The notes under the pieces were generated by a model. The model searched no databases. It had not been told where the DNA came from and worked only from the letters and a program-made list of their open reading frames with translations. Positions 18,417 to 25,585 of a stretch of DNA of 35,147 bases are shown in pieces. Every line of letters starts with the position of its first letter. Position 1 is the stretch's first letter. The stretch is taken from contig DASWIS010000018.1 of assembly GCA_036397555.1 (NCBI GenBank), positions 1-35,147 of the forward strand. The letters are read 5' to 3'. A program made the translations under genes and the position numbers. The DNA is from Candidatus Zixiibacteriota bacterium (GTDB taxonomy: Bacteria; Zixibacteria; MSB-5A5; WJJR01).

Positions 18417-18917
18417 ATGATGAAAGAAGAAAGCAAAGAACGAACATGGACGATCGCCGATCTGGAAGCATTACGTTCACAGATTGATGCGGCGATTGGA
18501 ATCCTGAAGCAACTCGAAGGATCGGCCTCGGGCGGATCAAAGACTGACGGCATTCTCAATTCCCTGCCATCCCCGCCAATAGAAAATAGTCGCGACAATG
18601 ACCACGATGTTGATATACGGTCAGATGCGTTTTTTGGACTCAGTTTTACGGATGCGACTTATAAGTATCTTCAAATGATCCGACGGCCGCAGACGACTGA
18701 GGCAATCTGTGAGGCACTTCAGAAGGGTGGGATTGAATCGAAATCGCAGAACTTCTTAATCACTGTCTACAGTAGTCTGCGACGTGATGCCCGGCGATTT
18801 GTGCGAGTTAAGAAGAAAGAATGGGGCTTGGTCGAATGGTATCCAACTCGACCGCAGGCTGGAAAGACGCCAAAGGACGAGGGGATTGAGAAGCCGACAC
18901 GAAAACGAAAAAAATAA
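18417..18917 (+). CDS. Transposon cargo protein with winged-helix (HARE-HTH-like) domain
   Basis: The 166-residue protein has two parts. Residues 1 to about 50 are charged and helical (WTIADLEALRSQIDAAIGIL), possibly a coiled coil for dimerisation. After a low-complexity linker, residues about 80-150 (DAFFGLSFTDATYKYLQMIRR, then TEAICEALQKGG and WGLVEWYP) resemble the HARE-HTH-type winged helix found in bacterial regulators and nucleases. The tail is lysine/arginine-rich. The start at 18417 has AGGGG 8 nt upstream. It probably binds DNA or RNA and may regulate the transposon or its cargo. The hairpins upstream may be its leader. The family assignment is from memory of the motif pattern, so function is tentative. 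Confidence 0.75.
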   Translation: MMKEESKERTWTIADLEALRSQIDAAIGILKQLEGSASGGSKTDGILNSLPSPPIENSRDNDHDVDIRSDAFFGLSFTDATYKYLQMIRRPQTTEAICEALQKGGIESKSQNFLITVYSSLRRDARRFVRVKKKEWGLVEWYPTRPQAGKTPKDEGIEKPTRKRKK

Positions 18918-18947
18918 ACCGGGGACATGGACCTTAATGTCCCCGGT
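18906..18947 (-). terminator. Bidirectional hairpin, best as minus-strand terminator
   Basis: An 11 bp stem ACCGGGGACAT (18918-18928) with ATGTCCCCGGT (18937-18947) has an 8 nt loop. On the minus strand it is followed by a T-rich tract (complement of the A-run at 18906-18917), so it should stop transcription coming from the KGG gene. On the plus strand it sits just after the winged-helix stop but lacks a T-run. A further 7 bp stem (18956-18962 with 18968-18974) lies beside it. Confidence 0.7.
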
Positions 18948-19042
18948 ATTACGGTCTCACTCAGCGTGAGTGAGCAATTGCCTGCTATCTATTATATCGT
19001 GTCTTGGAATCGATTTTGCAAAGAATTCTCGAAAGAAATTGT

Positions 19043-19115
19043 GGGGGCGTAGCTCAGCGGATAGAGCAGTTGCCTGCTAAGCAACAGGTCGGGAGTTCGA
19101 TGCTCCCCGCCCCCA
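19043..19115 (+). tRNA. Transposon-borne tRNA, anticodon GCU, class I with arginine-like body
   Basis: A complete 73 nt cloverleaf is visible. The acceptor stem GGGGGCG/CGCCCCC (19043-19049 with 19108-19114) is perfect. The D arm is GCTC/GAGC with loop AGCGGATA. The anticodon arm GTTGC/GCAAC has loop CTGCTAA, with anticodon GCT at 19076-19078. The variable loop is AGGTC, only 5 nt. The T arm GGGAG/CTCCC has loop TTCGATG. The discriminator is A19115 and no CCA is encoded. GCU reads the serine codons AGC and AGU, but bacterial serine tRNAs have a long variable arm, which is absent. The body resembles tRNA-Arg: A20 in the D-loop, C35, U36 and A73 are arginine identity features known from E. coli. 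It differs from a tRNA-Arg(UCU) anticodon loop only at the wobble base. It is probably arginylated if expressed, or it is a decoy. Confidence 0.9.
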
Positions 19116-19130
19116 CGCAACCACAACCGT

Positions 19131-19403
19131 TTATGCCGTATTAGATTGGCGTTTTTTCCACCTTGCCTTAGCCGCCTTCCTCGCCGCCTCGGATCGTTGC
19201 TTCTTTGTGGTGCCCTTCCATCGAGCCTTGCCGCCCTTCAAGCCCCCACGCCGCCCCAATTCGACGGCTGCTGGGTCTTTGCCTTCATCTTCAGGCGTTG
19301 GCTCCGGCGGTGCCTGATCCGTAGCGTGGTCCGTGATCGACTTGGCCAGCTCGTTTACATCGAGCTTCTTGCCCGGTTTTCTTTTGCGAGAGCGGTCTGG
19401 CAT
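19131..19403 (-). CDS. Small KGG-motif basic protein (histone-H1-like)
   Basis: This 90-residue protein is very basic. It begins PDRSRKRKPGKKLDVNELAK, has an acidic proline-rich middle, then AVELGRRGGLKGGKARWKG and a lysine/alanine-rich tail (KKQRSEAARKAAKARWKKR). The GRRGGLKGGKARW box is the KGG-type motif seen in small stress-induced or histone-H1-like bacterial proteins, a family of unknown biochemical role that plausibly binds nucleic acid. It is encoded within the transposon, on the strand opposite the tRNA and ending 15 bp from it. The start ATG is at 19401-19403, with a GTG one codon earlier. The hairpin at 18906-18947 would terminate its transcript after reading antisense through the tRNA. 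Confidence 0.75.
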   Translation of the reverse strand: MPDRSRKRKPGKKLDVNELAKSITDHATDQAPPEPTPEDEGKDPAAVELGRRGGLKGGKARWKGTTKKQRSEAARKAAKARWKKRQSNTA

Positions 19404-19450
19404 CACTCAATGATACGCACAGACCGAAGATTTGTCTATAGGGCTGAGAT

Positions 19451-19469
19451 TTCAAACTGACCCACTACC
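19451..19469. repeat. Right terminal inverted repeat
   Basis: TTCAAACTGACCCACTACC is the exact reverse complement of 17138-17156 and marks the right end of the transposon. Confidence 0.95.
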
Positions 19470-19477
19470 GGATTGTT
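19470..19477. repeat. Right 8 bp target-site duplication (GGATTGTT)
   Basis: This is the second copy of the duplicated target, identical to 17130-17137. Identity of both copies suggests a recent insertion. Confidence 0.92.
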
Positions 19478-20602
19478 GCCGACCTTGACAACGACGGCAA
19501 CATTGAATTGGTTACACAGATTAGTGCCGATCTCAACGTCTACTCCGCGCCGGACTGGACGCACAGAGCCCGTTCGGAGTGGCCGGGGATGAATATCGTC
19601 ATGAACGCCGAGACCGTCAATGTGGACGGCGATTCCTACCTCGAGATATTCGCGATACCGCACTGGATCGGGACATCGCGCGCCGTCATCATCAAGTATG
19701 ACGATGCCTTGGACACGTTCAAAGTCATCTCCGACATCGATGCGCCGGAGTGGTCGCGCGGAGAAGCTGCGATCGCGGATTTCGACGAGGATGGGCGAAT
19801 GGAGTTCATCGCGGGGAACGACCTTGGCTATGCCCTGTATGAGTGGCAGGAAACCTCACTTGTGTACGTGGGCCAGGTAGGGGGACTTGCAGAGGGCATT
19901 GAGTTGTACGCCACTCCCGTCAAACCATACCCTGGAGGAGTGCTTCACGCCCTATTGAGTCATGCGGGAGGATCCTGCCGATACGAGATAATCGCAGCGG
20001 TTGGCGACAATGTCTTTGAGATTGTCGACAGTATTGTCGAGCAGACTGGCTTTACGGGGTACGCGCCTTGTCTCGGGAGGGACTCCGACTGCGATGGGGT
20101 GGACGAAATGACGATGACTTTCTCCCCCTTGTATAAGGTGTATCAATGGGATACGGCAACCCAAGCTTTTGTGGAAAGTTGTCAATGGCATGAAAACGAT
20201 ATCGGCGGGCAAGTCAAATGGTATTCTCTCGACCTCGACCAGGACGGCACGGCCGAATGGGGAACCATAAACCACAACTTCGTTTTCTACGACTTCCCCG
20301 GCCCTGAATGCGTTTTCTGTGACTCTGTAGGACATTGCTTGTACGCCGACAGCACCTGCTACTGTTTCTGCTTCGGCGATCCGCAGTGTGACAGCGTGAC
20401 CAATGTCTTCGATGTGGTCAAGTCTGTCGATGTGGCTTTCCGAAGCGCGCCTCCCGTCGGCGACACGTACCCCCTCTGCCCGCAGGATCGCACCGATGTC
20501 ACTTGTGATGGTGTGACGAACGTCTTCGATGTGGTCGCGTTTGTTGATGTTGCATTTCGCAGCGCTAATCCCTCGACGGCTTTTTGCAATCCCTGCCCGT
20601 AG
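19478..20602 (+). pseudogene. 3' part of secreted FG-GAP/dockerin-like protein gene, split by transposon
   Basis: This 374-residue continuation is in frame with the 5' fragment once the transposon is removed. It holds FG-GAP/VCBS-type calcium-binding repeats (VADLDNDGNIELVTQ, IADFDEDGRMEFIAG), usual in secreted beta-propellers. It ends in the duplicated dockerin-like tail: QCDSVTNVFDVVKSVDVAFRS and TCDGVTNVFDVVAFVDVAFRS, closing with CNPCP. The tail parallels that of the subtilase at 9449-11812. Without the signal peptide and a promoter this part is probably not made or exported, although read-through from the transposon cannot be excluded. An internal TTG at 19508 could start translation in principle. 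Confidence 0.85.
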
Positions 20603-20650
20603 ACAATTGACGCATCTCTGCTTCTGAGCAACCGGAACATCCGGCGCTCC

Positions 20651-22378
20651 TCACTCCCCCGGGGGACCGGCGGCTTCGCGGGCGACGGTGGGGACGAAAG
20701 GGCCGGGGCGTGCGACGCGGGGCAGGCCGAGGATGTCGCGGGCGCGGTTGAGGGCGTCATCGATGTTGCCGAAGATGTTCTGGTCGCCGATTTGATCCCA
20801 CAATCCGGAGCGCTGCATCGCCACCAGCGGCTGCGCGTGGACGCCGGAGAGCACCAGTTGTGTCCCGTTGCGGCGGCAGCGGATGTGGAATTCGCGCAAC
20901 ACGTGCAAGCCGGTGGCATCAATGGCCGGGACATGGCGCATGCGAATGATGACGACGCGGGGCGGTTTCTTGATAAAATGCGTGGCATCCTGGAACCGGT
21001 CGGCCGCTCCGAAGAAGAAGGGGCCCTGAATCTCGAACACTTCGATTCCCGGCGGTACATCACGCGAGCCGATGGCGTTGGGGTCGGCGGGTTCATCATC
21101 GTCTTCGCCCAATTCACGCGTGACCATTCCGACATTGGAGACTTCCGACATGCGGCGGATGAACAGCAGCGCCGCGAGCACGACGCCGACTTCGACCGCC
21201 ACGATCAAATCGACGAGCACGGTCAGCGCGAAGGTCGTCAGCAGCACCATAAAGTCGCTGCGGGGTGCGCGACGGAAACTGAGGAAGCGTCCGATCTCAC
21301 TCATGTCATAGCTGACGACGACGAGAATTCCCGCCAGTGCTGCCAATGGGATTCGTCCGGCGAGCGGCGCGAAGAAAAACAGCAGCGCCGCGAGTGTGAG
21401 CACGTGGATGATTCCGGCGACGGGGGTTTTGGCGCCGCTTTTGACATTGGTGGCGGTGCGGGCAATGGCGCCGGTGGCGGGTATGCCGCCGAAGATTACG
21501 GAGCCGAGGTTGGCGACGCCTTGCGCGACCAGTTCCATGTTGGGACGGTGCCGTCCGCCGATCATGCCGTCGGCAACGGTCGCCGACAACAGCGATTCGA
21601 TCCCGGCCAGCATGCCGATGGCAAATGCGGGCGAGGCCAACTCACGGATGCGTGCGAAATCGAACGCGGGAAACCAGGGCGTGGGCAGCCCGCGCGGCAA
21701 GACGCCGAAGCGGCTGGCGATGGTTTCGACACTCAGATCGCCCAGCGCGGCAACGACTGCGGCGAGAATCATGGCCGCGAGCATGCCGGGGATGCGCGGG
21801 GTCAAACGGCGCAATCCCAGGATCAGAATGACGGTCCCGATGCCGATCGCGGCCGTTGTCGGGTCGATGGTGTGCGCATGGCGGATGTATCCGATCCACG
21901 CCGAAACCGGAGTTTCGGAAACCGAACCGACGTGCAAGCCGAGGAGGTCTTTGATCTGTGTCGAGAAAATGACAACGGCGATGCCGGTCGTAAATCCGGT
22001 GATGACCGGCAGCGGAATGAACTTGATCAGCCCGCCCATCTTGAACAGTCCGAGGGCGATCAAAAACAATCCGGCCATCACCGTGCAGTACACCAATCCT
22101 TCATATCCATACTGCGCCGCGACACCCGACACGATGACCACGAATGCGCCGGTCGGCCCGCCGATTTGCACGCGGCTGCCTCCCAGCACGGATATCAGGA
22201 ATCCGGCGACGATGGCGGTGAAGAGACCGCGTTCGGGAGGGAGACCGCTGGCGATGGCGAAGGCCATGGCCAATGGCAGTGCGACAAAACCGACTGTGAG
22301 ACCCGCCGTCAGGTCGGAGAGGAAAATGGAACGGCTGTACCCCTCTTGCAGGGTCGTGATGAGTTTTGGCTTCAACAT
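20651..22378 (-). CDS. SulP-family inorganic anion transporter with STAS domain
   Basis: The 575-residue protein begins with the SulP signature region (LTAGLTVGFVALPLAMAFAI, GLPPERGLFTAIVAG) and spans the membrane many times through about residue 420. The C-terminal STAS domain covers roughly residues 450-550 (FEIQGPFFFGAADRF, MRHVPAIDATGLHVLREF). SulP proteins move sulfate, bicarbonate or related anions, usually with sodium or proton coupling. The substrate cannot be read from sequence. The ATG start at 22376-22378 fits the family. It converges with the disrupted gene, with 48 bp between stops and no clear terminator in the gap. Confidence 0.95.
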   Translation of the reverse strand: MLKPKLITTLQEGYSRSIFLSDLTAGLTVGFVALPLAMAFAIASGLPPERGLFTAIVAGFLISVLGGSRVQIGGPTGAFVVIVSGVAAQYGYEGLVYCTVMAGLFLIALGLFKMGGLIKFIPLPVITGFTTGIAVVIFSTQIKDLLGLHVGSVSETPVSAWIGYIRHAHTIDPTTAAIGIGTVILILGLRRLTPRIPGMLAAMILAAVVAALGDLSVETIASRFGVLPRGLPTPWFPAFDFARIRELASPAFAIGMLAGIESLLSATVADGMIGGRHRPNMELVAQGVANLGSVIFGGIPATGAIARTATNVKSGAKTPVAGIIHVLTLAALLFFFAPLAGRIPLAALAGILVVVSYDMSEIGRFLSFRRAPRSDFMVLLTTFALTVLVDLIVAVEVGVVLAALLFIRRMSEVSNVGMVTRELGEDDDEPADPNAIGSRDVPPGIEVFEIQGPFFFGAADRFQDATHFIKKPPRVVIIRMRHVPAIDATGLHVLREFHIRCRRNGTQLVLSGVHAQPLVAMQRSGLWDQIGDQNIFGNIDDALNRARDILGLPRVARPGPFVPTVAREAAGPPGE

Positions 22379-22414
22379 CGTGTGTCGCGCCTCGCAAAGG
22401 GACGACAGCGCGGG

Positions 22415-22442
22415 AAACTAATGCAAATGGGGACGGCGTCAA
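22415..22442 (-). promoter_or_regulatory. Possible promoter of the SulP gene
   Basis: On the minus strand TTGACG (22442-22437) and TAGTTT (22420-22415) are separated by 16 nt, 37 nt before the SulP start. The -10 match is poor, so this is tentative. Confidence 0.3.
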
Positions 22443-22505
22443 CTGCGGATATTGCAATCTCCGGGATCGACAGTTACCCTTCGCGAAATCGGGGAGGATG
22501 ATGGG

Positions 22506-23384
22506 ATGAAAAGGACACTCTCGTCGGCAATCCTGTTCGGAGGCGTCAGCGTTGTCGCCCTTGCAACGTCGAGTGCCGCCGTTGAGTCGGCGGCTTGGGA
22601 GCCGGTCGCATACGTCTACTCGGTCATCGGAAGCGACTCGTTGCACGCCTACATGTTCGAGCCGGTCGCCGACGGCGATTCGGGGACGCATGCGGCCGTC
22701 ATCGTTTTTCACGGGGGCGGCTGGCACATGGGCGAGGCATCGTGGTCGTTTCCGAAGGCGCGACACCTCGCGTCATTGGGTATGGTGGCTGTGGCGGCAG
22801 AATACAGACTCTCGGACCAGAAAGCCGTGACGCCACTGGAGGCAATGGCCGATGCGCGCGCGATATTCCGTTGGCTGCGGAGTCGTGCCGATGAGTTTGA
22901 CATTGATCCCAATTGCATCGCCGGATACGGGTGGTCGGCGGGGGCGCATCTGGCAGCCTGCGCCGCAATCTTCGGGGATACGGCGCCGGGTGATTCGATC
23001 AGTGCGGCGCCCAATGCGCTGGTCTTGGTCTCCCCCGCTGTGAATTTGAAGGACGACGGCTGGGTGGAGAAGATCCTGATGTCGCGCGCGGAACCGGGCG
23101 ACATCTCCCCTGCCGATCATGTCCGCGCGGGATTGCCGCCGACAATGATTCTGATCGGAGAGACCGACACGGTCACGCCGTTGAGGGGCGCGCAGTTGTT
23201 CTGTGATCGAGTGCGCGCGGCGGGGAACGGTTGCGAGATGCGCGTATACCCGAAGGTCGGCCATCTGTTCACGCCTTCGCACCTGCGAGACGATGGCATG
23301 CCGCAGTCCGACCCGAAAGTCAGCGCAGAAGCAACGGCGGCGGCGGATAGTTTTCTGGTGGGGTTGGGGTATGCCGATTGGTGA
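22506..23384 (+). CDS. Exported alpha/beta hydrolase (esterase/lipase-like)
   Basis: The 292-residue protein starts with a signal peptide (LSSAILFGGVSVVALATSSA). The hormone-sensitive-lipase-like oxyanion motif HGGGWH begins at residue 69. The nucleophile elbow GWSAG places Ser144. D221 (GETDTVTP) and H253 (KVGHLF) complete the triad. It probably hydrolyses small esters in the periplasm or outside the cell; the substrate is unknown. The ATG at 22506 has GGGGAGG 8 nt upstream, which decides the start over upstream in-frame codons. Its last 16 or so codons form the first copy of the tandem repeat that follows, each later copy preserving the coding pattern up to the TGA stop. Confidence 0.92.
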   Translation: MKRTLSSAILFGGVSVVALATSSAAVESAAWEPVAYVYSVIGSDSLHAYMFEPVADGDSGTHAAVIVFHGGGWHMGEASWSFPKARHLASLGMVAVAAEYRLSDQKAVTPLEAMADARAIFRWLRSRADEFDIDPNCIAGYGWSAGAHLAACAAIFGDTAPGDSISAAPNALVLVSPAVNLKDDGWVEKILMSRAEPGDISPADHVRAGLPPTMILIGETDTVTPLRGAQLFCDRVRAAGNGCEMRVYPKVGHLFTPSHLRDDGMPQSDPKVSAEATAAADSFLVGLGYADW

Positions 23385-23685
23385 GTGTTACTACATCATC
23401 GCTCCGCAGGGGCCGTCAGCCCAAGGGCTGACCGGCACAATATCAGCACGGCAGCGACCGCGGCGGCGGATAGTTTTTTAGTGAGGTTGGGGTATGTCGA
23501 TTGGTGAGTGTTACTACATCATCGCTCCGCAGGGGGCCGTCAGCCCAAGGGCTGACCGGCACAATATCAGCACGGCAGCGACCGCGGCGGCGGATAGTTT
23601 TTTTGTGAGGTTGGGGTATGCCGATTGGTGAGTGTTACTACATCATCGCTCCGCAGGGGCCGTCGGCCCAAGGGCTGACCGGCAC
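23337..23685. repeat. Three tandem copies of a 123-124 bp unit
   Basis: The anchor GATAGTTTT occurs at 23346, 23469 and 23593, giving periods of 123 and 124 bp. Each unit holds the final codons of the upstream hydrolase (SFLVGLGYADW-stop and variants), then a shared spacer and a hairpin GTCAGCCC-AA-GGGCTGAC (with one change in copy 3). Copy 1 overlaps the hydrolase 3' end and copies 2 and 3 fill the intergenic space. It arose by tandem duplication of the gene end and has no CRISPR-like unique spacers. Confidence 0.93.
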
Positions 23686-23713
23686 GGAAATGGACTGGAG
23701 CACGACACCACGC

Positions 23714-25366
23714 CTACTTGACGATCAAAGTTTTGCCGACTGGGGCGCCGAGTTCAGATTCGACCCTATTGGGTGCCGGCGCCGCTGAGAGGGTGGGCGA
23801 GTCCGGGTGGTGGGGCCTGCGCAGCCGGTGCGATGACGCCAGCCGCCAATAGAAGCGGCCAACCTGGCGTGAGTTGCGATTGATGTTCTCGGTCATAACA
23901 GGTCCGAGGTTCGCAAATGATCGATGAACCGACGGTTGATCGACCTCTGTTGCTTTTAATCCGACCAGTAGCATCGTTCTTGCAGCCAGATCGCGCGGCT
24001 GAATCCAACGCGACCACATCAGATCGCCTCTGCCGATAACACCTCTGCCGGCGAATTCGTTTAATGAGTCAACGCCGGGCACATCGTAGAAGCTGGCTTC
24101 GCTCGCGACCCAGTACTGATCGACGCCGACAATGAGCGGCTCATGGCCGGTCTCGGCTTCCACTTTAAGTTCAAGTGCCTCAACAGCCCGTCCGAATTCT
24201 TCCCATGCGACCGGGAGCTTGTACCAGGATTCACCTCTGAACCCCGGCGCACCCACGAGAATCCAGGACAGTCCCACGGGAATTAAAACCACGCCCGCCG
24301 CGATCGTGGCCGCCCACGCGCCCTTCAACGGAGAAAGCACGCGACGGGAGCAACGCGATCGGCGCTCGATCATGCTGTGGGCCACCCACGGCAGGACAGC
24401 CAGCCAGACAGGACCGGTCCAATTGAGCTTTGTCTGATTGGCGAGACTGTGCACGACGAACACGGACAACGGCAGGCCGCAGAGCATCAACGCCCAATGG
24501 GCGTTTCGCGCGGTCGAACCGTTCCGCTCGGCAGCGGTGCGCCTGGCTTCTCCGAGGCGGAAGATGGCTTTGGCGGATTCCCACAGCCCGATCGGTGTCA
24601 GCAGCGTCAGTGCGCTTGCGACCAGAATGTGCAGGTGGAAATCGGGCGGAAATGACCAGCGTCGTGTCCCCTGAAAAGCAAACGACAGCCAGCCATTTTG
24701 GTAATTCCAAACCAGGACAGGCAGGAACAGAACAACCGACAGCAGGAGAGCGAGGTACGGTCCCGGCGTTGTCAGGCATCTTCTCGCGTTGGAATCGACG
24801 AGGAGAAAGACGATGATGGCGCCGCCGATGAGGACCATCGTGTACTTGGACAGCAGCCCCCATCCCATCGCCAGCCCGACTCCGATCCACGCCGTCGGTT
24901 TCTTGTCGACCATCGCGCGACGAGCGTAGAACAACGTAGCCGCCCAGGCCGCGTAGAGGGGCGCATCGGGAGTCATAAGAAATCCGACGGACCAGTAAAT
25001 CGGGAGGACCGCCAGCAAGATCGTGCACGCCAGCGCCGACTTGCGACCGAAGAGGTCATAGGCCAGTCGGTACATATAAACCGCCATCACGATCCAGCTT
25101 AGAAACGCCGGCAGCCGGACTCCCAGTTCGGAATCGCCGACCAGCGATGTCGACAACCAAATCAGCCACGCGGACAACGGGGGATGATCGAGATAGCCGA
25201 TGTCGAGATGTTCGGCATAGTTCCAGTAGTACGCCTCCTGGGGAAGGAGATCAATCAAACCCAGGAAGAACAACCGGCCCATCATGGAAATGCCGACGAC
25301 CCATATCGCCATGCGAAGAAGGCCGGACGCGCCTGCATCGCGGGGTTCGGTTGTGGCCGGATTCAT
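23714..25366 (-). CDS. GT39/ArnT-like membrane glycosyltransferase with odd C-terminus
   Basis: The 550-residue protein is a GT-C type transferase. The first loop carries PQEAYYWNYAEHLDIGYLDH, the family's catalytic loop that normally contains D/E-E-A-Y-Y-W and DHPP. About a dozen hydrophobic segments follow. Such enzymes use polyprenyl-phosphate sugars to glycosylate lipids or proteins on the outer side of the inner membrane. The last 16 residues (VESELGAPVGKTLIVK) do not look like a GT39 end. They resemble the terminal strand of the type IX sorting domain at the end of the 28568-31177 protein (VDSKLGAQVGKIVIIK), suggesting fusion to a vestige of another gene. The stop lies 29 bp from the tandem repeats. 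The ATG at 25364-25366 has no strong Shine-Dalgarno. Confidence 0.9.
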   Translation of the reverse strand: MNPATTEPRDAGASGLLRMAIWVVGISMMGRLFFLGLIDLLPQEAYYWNYAEHLDIGYLDHPPLSAWLIWLSTSLVGDSELGVRLPAFLSWIVMAVYMYRLAYDLFGRKSALACTILLAVLPIYWSVGFLMTPDAPLYAAWAATLFYARRAMVDKKPTAWIGVGLAMGWGLLSKYTMVLIGGAIIVFLLVDSNARRCLTTPGPYLALLLSVVLFLPVLVWNYQNGWLSFAFQGTRRWSFPPDFHLHILVASALTLLTPIGLWESAKAIFRLGEARRTAAERNGSTARNAHWALMLCGLPLSVFVVHSLANQTKLNWTGPVWLAVLPWVAHSMIERRSRCSRRVLSPLKGAWAATIAAGVVLIPVGLSWILVGAPGFRGESWYKLPVAWEEFGRAVEALELKVEAETGHEPLIVGVDQYWVASEASFYDVPGVDSLNEFAGRGVIGRGDLMWSRWIQPRDLAARTMLLVGLKATEVDQPSVHRSFANLGPVMTENINRNSRQVGRFYWRLASSHRLRRPHHPDSPTLSAAPAPNRVESELGAPVGKTLIVK

Positions 25367-25424
25367 CTGGTTGCTCTTGCGTGCCCGTGAGGCGCCCGCA
25401 CTCGTGTACGAATCGGCGGCCGGG

Positions 25425-25436
25425 TTGACATGTCAA
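25425..25436. promoter_or_regulatory. 12 bp palindrome in the divergent GT39/MFS intergenic region
   Basis: TTGACATGTCAA is a perfect palindrome between two divergent genes and contains a perfect -35 hexamer on each strand. No good -10 is visible at the right distance on either side. It may be an operator. Confidence 0.35.
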
Positions 25437-25585
25437 CATGTAAGACATCGGCGGGCACCCTGACTCTGATTGGCTGCCGCGAGCAAGTCGGTGGGCTGAC
25501 GCATTGAACCAACGTCCGGTCGGCGTTGGCGGATCAGGATATAGAAGCACTGGCCGGGCCGGTTGTGCTGCACTATCTACGCGGC

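Larger units (their letters stand above)
17138..19469. mobile_element. IS1-like transposon with cargo: transposase, structured RNA region, wH gene, tRNA, KGG gene
   Basis: The 2,332 bp element is bounded by 19 bp perfect inverted repeats and flanked by an 8 bp direct duplication. Order from the left: transposase (minus), a 418 bp non-coding stretch rich in hairpins, a winged-helix-like gene (plus), a terminator, a tRNA (plus) and a small basic-protein gene (minus). Several stretches are visibly richer in A and T than the host genes, which suggests foreign origin. A simple IS1 is about 0.8 kb with only the transposase, so roughly 1.4 kb here is cargo. The right end has no second transposase, so this is one unit transposon and not a composite of two insertion sequences. 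It interrupts a secreted-protein gene cleanly. Confidence 0.93.

Noticed and set aside
19043-19115. Ordinary tRNA-Ser(GCU)
   Set aside because: The variable loop is only 5 nt and the body is arginine-like. Naming it by anticodon alone would hide the oddity.
17138-19469. Composite transposon with two flanking insertion sequences
   Set aside because: Only one transposase and one pair of 19 bp ends are present.
20792-22501. Long plus-strand open frame opposite the SulP gene
   Set aside because: It shows no family features and low-complexity polar composition. The minus strand has clear SulP and STAS motifs.
23337-23685. CRISPR array
   Set aside because: The copies are contiguous at about 124 bp with no unique spacers, and they include coding sequence of the upstream gene.
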